Position numbers and translations under genes: made by a program. Shown one piece after another: positions 7,401 through 11,159 of a DNA stretch of 11,159 bases; positions within the stretch are counted from its first letter, which is position 1, and each line of letters opens with the position of its first letter. The DNA lies in contig JAJAYU010000116.1 of the NCBI GenBank assembly GCA_026786125.1, positions 1 to 11,159 of the forward strand, in the 5' to 3' direction. The notes under the pieces are model-generated. The model did no database searches. It saw only the letters and a list, made by a program, of their open reading frames with translations, and was not told where the DNA came from. Source of the stretch: Chamaesiphon sp. (lineage in GTDB: Bacteria > Cyanobacteriota > Cyanobacteriia > Cyanobacteriales > Chamaesiphonaceae).

Positions 7401-9737
7401 CGCCCGTTGGTTTTGCTTATCTACTAGCCCGATTGCCTCTTTCAATACGACGGTTTGATAGTGGCGCAAATAAGTATCGATTTGGGTGGGATCGTAAGGG
7501 AGATTGGGTTGCAGCGAAATTGGTTTAACCTCATTAACATCTTCGTTAGTAATGGGATCGTTCCATGAATACTCTTCAGATATTGGTTTTGAAAAGTCAA
7601 TAACTTGACTTAATCCCGCATAAATTTGGTTGTAGTCATCAAGGTATTGTTTTAATAATTCGGGATCTCGTTCGCCTTTAGTGAATCCAGCTACTGAGGT
7701 ATGATTGAACTTATCGATCGCAGATTTTAGCTCGGCTGGAAAAATTATTCCTTTCTTGGCATTAACTGGTGTGGCAACTAAATTCCCTTGCATTCCAGCA
7801 CTCAATAATCCTTTGAGATTCATTTTAGCTTGAGCTAAATAGCTAACCTGACTTCTAATATTATCGACTTCCTTGAGGAAATCAGTACTGGAGAAGAATG
7901 GAGATTCATCCAAGACAGCCGCCAGCTCTAAAGGGATAACAGTATCTAGGGTGACATCAATTTCGACGATCGATTCAGTTGTATCCTTGCCCTTGTTTTG
8001 TGCCCAAGCTTGATGAATCGCTTTTGCTGTATCAACTTTCAACTGTCGATCGTCACTAGTGATGATGAAATCGATGGCCGCATATAATTCGTTAATCCCG
8101 GTCAATTGTTTATTGATGACATTGACATAGGGCTTGAGTCGTTCGACGACCATCTCAGCAAGGTTATTGTTCTCGATTAACTGCTTTTCATCTTTCGAGA
8201 CAAAGTTCATTAATAACTCAGGTTTAAGGTTTTCAACTACTTCAGCATAGAAATTGGGATAAGTGCGTTCGGGGAAGATCGCAATTTCATCCCCATCGAA
8301 ATCTGCCTTCATCGCTTCGAGATTCGATCGCCATTGCGATCGAGCCGCTTCCTCCGAGCCAAATTCACTAATAATTTCTTGATAGCGAGCTGGGTCGTTT
8401 TCTTGTATGTCTGCGAGAGTTTCCCGTCCGACGTAAATTGCATCGGGGATGACTCCGCCTAATGCGGGATTTTGAAATAGGGGAATGTCATTATTGACCG
8501 TCACTGCCTGGACTTGACCTCGATTCAGGACTGGGAACCGCATGGCAATGTGTTTATCGCCAGTAGTCAAACCCGCTCCAGCAACTTGATTGTGCTGGAG
8601 ATCGCCACAGATAATCAGCGGTCGATACTCGCCGCGCAAATTAGCGATCGCGCCTTCATCGATCGATTCTACTTGGCTGTTGGCATATTCATTCAGGTAA
8701 CTCAGAACGCTAGGCAGCTCCAGCAATCCCCAATTCTTCGACTCTAAAATACTTTCAATAAAGGCGATATTCCCTGGTAATGGAGCGCATGGCTCATCAT
8801 TTTTTCGGGCAGTCTCTTCGTTGGCTAACTCGAACGTGCGGACGTAATCTTCAGCGAGGCTGATAATGTCTAATTTCTTCTGTTCTAGGTCTTGAATCGC
8901 ATTCTGGGTGGGAATGGCGATATCTTTAGCCAGTCCTTGAGCATAGAAATTACTCACAGTACCCAGTTTAGCTGTAGTTTTTTGGAACTTTTTCGTTTGG
9001 GTGATATACAAATCTGCCGCATCAACTTCATACATGCCTGGTGCTGGCAGGGGTTTGTCTTTTGTTACCCCTTTAAGCATGGAGGTAGTCAAGATTAGAT
9101 CGACATCCAGATCTAATCCGTGGCTGGCAAAGTACTCAGGGATATTTAGCGGGGTGAACGTCCCTTTAATATAGAAATTGCCAATTTGGGGATCGACGCT
9201 ATATCCCCGCACTTGCGGTAATCCACGTTCGGGGATTAAGCCAACTTCTTCACCTAACTGGCGGGAAACGACACTGGAGCCATCAGCGACGATGTTTTTA
9301 ATCAGCTTGGGCGGAAGATTGAGATTATTCGCACCAGTTTTATCGTTAACGACTAGCACCCTAAGTTTGCCTGCAAAACCAGGCGATTTACCTGGAGTTA
9401 ATAATCCTCTGGCGTAGCCTGGAATTTGAGTTGCCAGGGGCATGAGACTCTTAATCGCCGCTTTAGCCTCTGGCGATCCAAAGTGGACTTGCTTATTGCT
9501 GGTAGCAATCAAGACTGTGCCTTCAGGAGCTTGACTAGTCAAATCATCGAGGCTGATAAACTTAGAATAAGTAGCAGAGTAGAATATGGGCTGTTCGTCG
9601 GGTTGTAATAGTCCCTGACGAAGCATCAATCGCTCGATCGGCATATTATCGATAATTTCTGCTCGAATTGCGCCGTTATGCACTAACGTTTCGGGGCGAC
9701 GGTTGATAAGATCGTAATGTACTAATTTAATGGACAT
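4440..9737 (-). CDS. Giant single-chain two-barrel RNA polymerase-like protein
   Basis: This 1765-residue protein carries KADFDGDEIAIF at residues 477-488. That is the metal-binding motif of the second double-psi beta-barrel in RNA polymerase beta-prime, eukaryotic RNA-dependent RNA polymerases and phage YonO (Asp 479, 481, 483). About 75 residues earlier, RFPVLNRGQVQAV (400-412) matches the R-x-P-x-L-x-R lead-in of that barrel. A first-barrel-like block lies at 151-223: DGSSVVS, PQVRGY, YIKGTFTPL (Lys191) and TTSMLKG (Lys222), in the order seen in RNA-dependent polymerases. NLKGLLSAGMQGNLVATP (640-657) resembles the bridge-helix region. Residues about 750-1640 are unrecognised. Residues about 1645-1730 look like a SLOG/YspA-type nucleotide-binding fold (VMVTGNR, then GNDGDTDDLTRQYLTELG). 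No signal peptide or membrane segment is seen, so it is probably cytoplasmic. Template (DNA or RNA) and function are unknown. The assignment rests on motifs read by eye. The ATG at 9737 is six bases from the divergent neighbour. Confidence 0.75.
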   Translation of the reverse strand: MSIKLVHYDLINRRPETLVHNGAIRAEIIDNMPIERLMLRQGLLQPDEQPIFYSATYSKFISLDDLTSQAPEGTVLIATSNKQVHFGSPEAKAAIKSLMPLATQIPGYARGLLTPGKSPGFAGKLRVLVVNDKTGANNLNLPPKLIKNIVADGSSVVSRQLGEEVGLIPERGLPQVRGYSVDPQIGNFYIKGTFTPLNIPEYFASHGLDLDVDLILTTSMLKGVTKDKPLPAPGMYEVDAADLYITQTKKFQKTTAKLGTVSNFYAQGLAKDIAIPTQNAIQDLEQKKLDIISLAEDYVRTFELANEETARKNDEPCAPLPGNIAFIESILESKNWGLLELPSVLSYLNEYANSQVESIDEGAIANLRGEYRPLIICGDLQHNQVAGAGLTTGDKHIAMRFPVLNRGQVQAVTVNNDIPLFQNPALGGVIPDAIYVGRETLADIQENDPARYQEIISEFGSEEAARSQWRSNLEAMKADFDGDEIAIFPERTYPNFYAEVVENLKPELLMNFVSKDEKQLIENNNLAEMVVERLKPYVNVINKQLTGINELYAAIDFIITSDDRQLKVDTAKAIHQAWAQNKGKDTTESIVEIDVTLDTVIPLELAAVLDESPFFSSTDFLKEVDNIRSQVSYLAQAKMNLKGLLSAGMQGNLVATPVNAKKGIIFPAELKSAIDKFNHTSVAGFTKGERDPELLKQYLDDYNQIYAGLSQVIDFSKPISEEYSWNDPITNEDVNEVKPISLQPNLPYDPTQIDTYLRHYQTVVLKEAIGLVDKQNQRAVDFVKSGVKPDEGAVVAVTQVLPKLKVGIPQLKQIIIAANQQNHLPSGSTQSLNALLGEFRSATVAPELNSVVAYYRSQYQELQDKLYVNTKDLKEFKYGKPLVLGISTESGTTISIGRCNHEEVALFRQSGGMGAISESVNGTIVYHPDPATGLKDGRICLGALTASSQRLTEVMNPEQIIGSEYIILHDREKELQSESRQVLANFRSEVEQRGWDKKQVFAAVAKLAGEKAVSQKFLTDCLPETMREFVQEMGLKNILVKTSTQTAQMLSEPTQYVATNSADGSKQLKAFVPINGKSQWVEVGNLEAYGNQLTHNTTFQGTIEAHYNQVQFSTPASTGSAKTLTVGKITPAGRELIDRPDPIQNLSVVRQQTAKFILTVGDKDIEILDLSPTLSAQLAKLATTELTLSDLRVYDTSFVATTEIDGKTQYLSGANFDPLNKKNRDNTKDVTKENLSQVKVTVTRSAEATVVYEVRTQDVKLGEITQKPSLNFWENQFEKLTDKSAIEINFPVSKVEPKYSSYRVNIDPKTVYNTSVWMNTEPAQTYLQSGAKEQSDKLDARVRSTAKNNLRQSAEALCFHPSFTAKTTVTIVDEAGVRAVERLKLVVPDNKIAKLEGYLKSKAVPYIKLDKGLPATYEESRRGYHVLRVDPADLTPQFKTQLSKQLGKPIEQSEYEAKLQSIPITRERVNVKLNSFRNFLTNHPPTNPVREIDLAAAKRVPYALQSVTGEVETRFRGKASLVDDRVVFEFVNDRQRNTAAYHLGLTDLVDLVETDAKTRYLAAVEVDKIRTYLNDRAVGHVSIKDGVKLDHPIVATYATTKDWTKLGARSQLDIAIGYQATKYIGVPLIEKSQTANYRASWGAKANCTSYSASDVVMVTGNRSSNQLGQELLKQHFEREYKPLLDAAVKAGAKILCGNDGDTDDLTRQYLTELGSDLHLNSAGYYEATSQVPASVVQAAPVAQRINLVQPSQSSQECEPEMSLGG
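4548..4805 (-). other. C-terminal SLOG/YspA-like nucleotide-binding domain
   Basis: This encodes residues about 1645-1730 of the polymerase-like protein. The pattern is a first hydrophobic strand ending in a Gly turn (DVVMVTGNRSSN), a helix, a second strand (GAKILCGND), then GDTDDLTRQYLTELG. It resembles the Rossmann-like SLOG superfamily (YspA, DprA, LOG), which binds nucleotides or their derivatives. A low-complexity Pro/Ala/Gln tail follows. The match is by pattern only. Confidence 0.45.
8268..8552 (-). other. Second-barrel catalytic region with DFDGD motif
   Basis: This stretch encodes residues 396-490 of the polymerase-like protein. The three Asp codons of DFDGD lie at 8289-8303. The conserved Arg-rich lead-in (R400, P402, L404, R406) is separated from the catalytic loop by about 70 residues, more than in beta-prime, which suggests an insertion (430-475). 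The Asn that precedes ADFDGD in bacterial beta-prime is Lys477 here. Confidence 0.75.
9703..9731 (+). promoter_or_regulatory. Predicted sigma-70-type promoter for the 161-residue gene
   Basis: TTGATA (9703-9708) and TTTAAT (9726-9731) each match the consensus at five of six positions and are 17 bases apart. The predicted transcription start near 9738 leaves a leader of only about six bases before ATG 9744. The whole promoter lies inside the first codons of the opposite-strand polymerase-like gene. Confidence 0.45.
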
Positions 9738-9743
9738 AAAATT

Positions 9744-10229
9744 ATGGATATTAAGATTGATAAATTTAATGAAACCAGCCAGACTTGGCTCTATCGAGTT
9801 TCTGATTTACTCGATCCCCAGCTCCACATCGACGAGCTATTAGATGGGGCAGATGAACTCGAACCTGCTAAATATTCTCTTGAAGAGGTTCCTGAATTGA
9901 GCTGTTCTCTAATCCCCTTTCAGGCAGATGGTTCGATGTTAGAAGCTCACAAAAATATCTATAAAGAACAGCTCAAGAATCGCACTAGTGTAGATGAAAT
10001 TATTCTCGAATTAGAACACCAAGCAAAACTGAGAACAGAGCGTTACCAACAGCGCAGAGTAAAACAGATAGCTGCATCAAAAGCCGAACGCAAAGCCGAA
10101 CTGAACGACCCTGAATGGCAAGAAGAAATGTGGAAAAACGATCTCCAACTTCAACTTTGGGATGAGAATAGCGATCTGAGCGGCGAACAGAGATCTGTAT
10201 ACGAGCGACAACTTTCTGGATTACGTTAG
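9744..10229 (+). CDS. Hypothetical charged protein, 161 residues
   Basis: I do not recognise the family. The N-terminal third is acidic and starts MDIKIDKFNETSQTWLYRV, followed by DLLDPQLHIDELLDGADELE. From about residue 75 on it is highly charged and probably helical or coiled-coil (ILELEHQAKLRTERYQQRR, then KAERKAELNDPEWQEEMWK). It has no membrane segment, signal peptide, Cys cluster or visible catalytic motif. It starts six bases from the divergent polymerase-like gene and ends just before a palindromic terminator shared with the VirB10-like gene. The arrangement suggests joint regulation with the polymerase-like gene, or a role as its accessory protein, but this is guesswork from position. 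ATG 9744 is the only Met before residue 64. A weak GGA ten bases upstream is the only ribosome-binding candidate. Confidence 0.75.
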   Translation: MDIKIDKFNETSQTWLYRVSDLLDPQLHIDELLDGADELEPAKYSLEEVPELSCSLIPFQADGSMLEAHKNIYKEQLKNRTSVDEIILELEHQAKLRTERYQQRRVKQIAASKAERKAELNDPEWQEEMWKNDLQLQLWDENSDLSGEQRSVYERQLSGLR

Positions 10230-10239
10230 AGCGAGATCG

Positions 10240-10257
10240 GGGCTGAAATTTCAGCCC
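10240..10257. terminator. Palindromic hairpin between convergent genes
   Basis: GGGCTGAAATTTCAGCCC is a perfect 18-bp palindrome that can fold into a seven-base-pair stem with an AATT loop. It lies between the stop at 10229 (+) and the stop at 10265 (-). On the + strand it is followed by TCATCTTTT, so it fits a factor-independent terminator usable from both sides. Confidence 0.7.
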
Positions 10258-10264
10258 TCATCTT

Positions 10265-11159
10265 TTACAGTGAAAACGGCTGTGCGACAACGAGATTTAC
10301 CTCTGTGCCTGTCCCCAAATACCACACCTTAGATCTGGCATTAATTTGTTGAATGGCTTGCTGGTTGCGATCGAGCCACTGTTGAGCCACGGGAGCGAAT
10401 CCACCATTCAACGCTGCCCCTAAAACATTTGTCTGGCTGTTGGTATTTTGAATAATGCCCCCAGCCGTTGCGACAGTAGAAGTTTGAGGCTCGGTGAGAT
10501 TTTTACCGATCGCTTGTGCGGCTCCACCCAACATGGCCATCATGTCGCGTCTGCCGACTTCATCTTGCCCGAACTGCTTGAGTTCGGCGAGTAGAGGCTG
10601 ACGATTGCTGGCTTGGAGAATTAGAGCTTTGGGTGGGATTTCGACTTCCCGATCTTCAATCGTCGCTTTAGCCGCCAGAATCGACATCATCCCGCTATCT
10701 AAAATCCCAATTTGCGCGACGATTTGAGTCCCAGCCGGAACTAGAACCTTACCTCGATCGGAGACGATCGATCGCTCTAAACTAATGGCAATTTCCTGGG
10801 TGGGTACTGTTGCGCTAGTCTGGATTGGGCTAATCAATTTACCTTTGATTTGCTGTCCGATTACAGCCTTACCTTTGGAAACGGTGGGAATATTTGAAGT
10901 TTGAGCTTGAGCGATCGAGGGAGCTGCTGGGGCGGTTGCTGGCATGGTACGCGACCCCCACACTCCTGTAGCGTTGGCGTTTGCTTCTTTCCAGGTGACT
11001 TGTGGGCGAACGACGTTACTGTTGGGTGGATTAATCTTTGGTGCTGGCTCACGCGGCAAGACAGGCGGCACTCGCAGGGCAGTAGTTTGTGCTTGAGGGC
11101 GAATGGCAACTTGTCTCGACGCAGTTACGACCGGACGCTCAACTGGCGCGGGTTTAATG
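10265..11159 (-). CDS. VirB10/TrbI-like conjugation channel protein, C-terminal part (5' end outside window)
   Basis: The frame is open to the window edge, giving 297 visible residues; GTG at 11071 is internal. The first ~90 residues are a Pro/Ala-rich linker like the periplasmic stretch of VirB10. The rest has the beta-rich VirB10/TrbI layout: VIGQQIKGKLISPI, AISLERSIVSDRGKVLVPAGTQIVAQI, a strand pair around ATIEDREVEIPPKALIL, a Gly/Ala-rich helical part (MMAMLGGAAQAIGKN), and a last strand KVWYLGTGTEVNLVVAQPF. In type IV secretion systems VirB10 spans the inner membrane and periplasm to the outer-membrane pore and signals from the ATPases to the channel. Any N-terminal membrane helix would lie past the right edge. 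The sequence is divergent, so the call rests on layout and a few motifs. It implies conjugation genes continue to the right on the minus strand. Confidence 0.6.
   Translation of the reverse strand, partial: IKPAPVERPVVTASRQVAIRPQAQTTALRVPPVLPREPAPKINPPNSNVVRPQVTWKEANANATGVWGSRTMPATAPAAPSIAQAQTSNIPTVSKGKAVIGQQIKGKLISPIQTSATVPTQEIAISLERSIVSDRGKVLVPAGTQIVAQIGILDSGMMSILAAKATIEDREVEIPPKALILQASNRQPLLAELKQFGQDEVGRRDMMAMLGGAAQAIGKNLTEPQTSTVATAGGIIQNTNSQTNVLGAALNGGFAPVAQQWLDRNQQAIQQINARSKVWYLGTGTEVNLVVAQPFSL

Noticed and set aside
8289..8303. DFDGD as a chance match in an unrelated protein
   Set aside because: Considered, because a five-residue motif alone is weak. Rejected because the lead-in R-x-P-x-L-x-R, the first-barrel-like block and the bridge-like block occur in the right order.
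10265..11071. GTG at 11071 as the start of a 268-residue protein
   Set aside because: The frame stays open through the window edge with similar Pro/Ala-rich sequence, so the real start lies further right.
10861..11109. Minus-strand open frame of 82 residues overlapping the VirB10-like gene
   Set aside because: Out-of-frame shadow of the Pro/Ala-rich linker, no independent support.
1..11159. CRISPR arrays, tRNA or rRNA genes, insertion-sequence ends
   Set aside because: No regularly spaced repeats, tRNA-like folds, rRNA sequence or transposase sequence was seen on reading through both strands.

Overview
The window looks cyanobacterial. The palindrome CGATCG is strongly over-used throughout, and four full HIP1 octamers (GCGATCGC) occur at 2274, 2722, 3034 and 8644. 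Base composition is moderate. There are no tRNA, rRNA or CRISPR features and almost no intergenic space. I cannot name a genus. The gene content (phage defence, a very large orphan enzyme, a type IV secretion/conjugation component) points to an accessory region such as a large plasmid or an integrated conjugative element.

Left part (1-4343, + strand): the 3' end of a BREX phage-defence operon. A reading frame open from base 1 carries the C-terminus of PglZ and continues without a stop into a full-length BrxD-type ATPase, so the two appear fused. Two bases later comes a BrxHI (Lhr-like) helicase gene. A single in-frame TAA at 3264-3266, directly after helicase motif VI, splits it into two halves in the same frame. 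The pair brxD-brxHI is typical of BREX types 2 and 6. The fusion plus the stop suggest either a decaying locus or unusual expression.

Middle (4344-4439): a short spacer between convergent genes, holding a near-perfect 19-bp-arm inverted repeat, probably a two-way terminator.

Centre (4440-9737, - strand): one 1765-residue protein. Near residue 480 it carries the DFDGD metal-binding signature of two-barrel RNA polymerases (bacterial beta-prime, eukaryotic RNA-dependent RNA polymerases, phage YonO). The flanking sequence also fits: an upstream first-barrel-like block, an R-x-P-x-L-x-R stretch, and a downstream bridge-helix-like block. The rest includes about 900 unrecognised residues and a C-terminal SLOG/YspA-like nucleotide-binding domain. 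I consider this single-chain polymerase homologue the most notable item in the window.

Right part (9744-11159): a small charged hypothetical protein diverges from the polymerase gene with only six bases between the two start codons. A palindromic terminator follows. Then the C-terminal part of a VirB10/TrbI-like secretion-channel protein runs in from beyond the right edge on the - strand. The polymerase-like gene therefore sits between a BREX defence operon and conjugation machinery.
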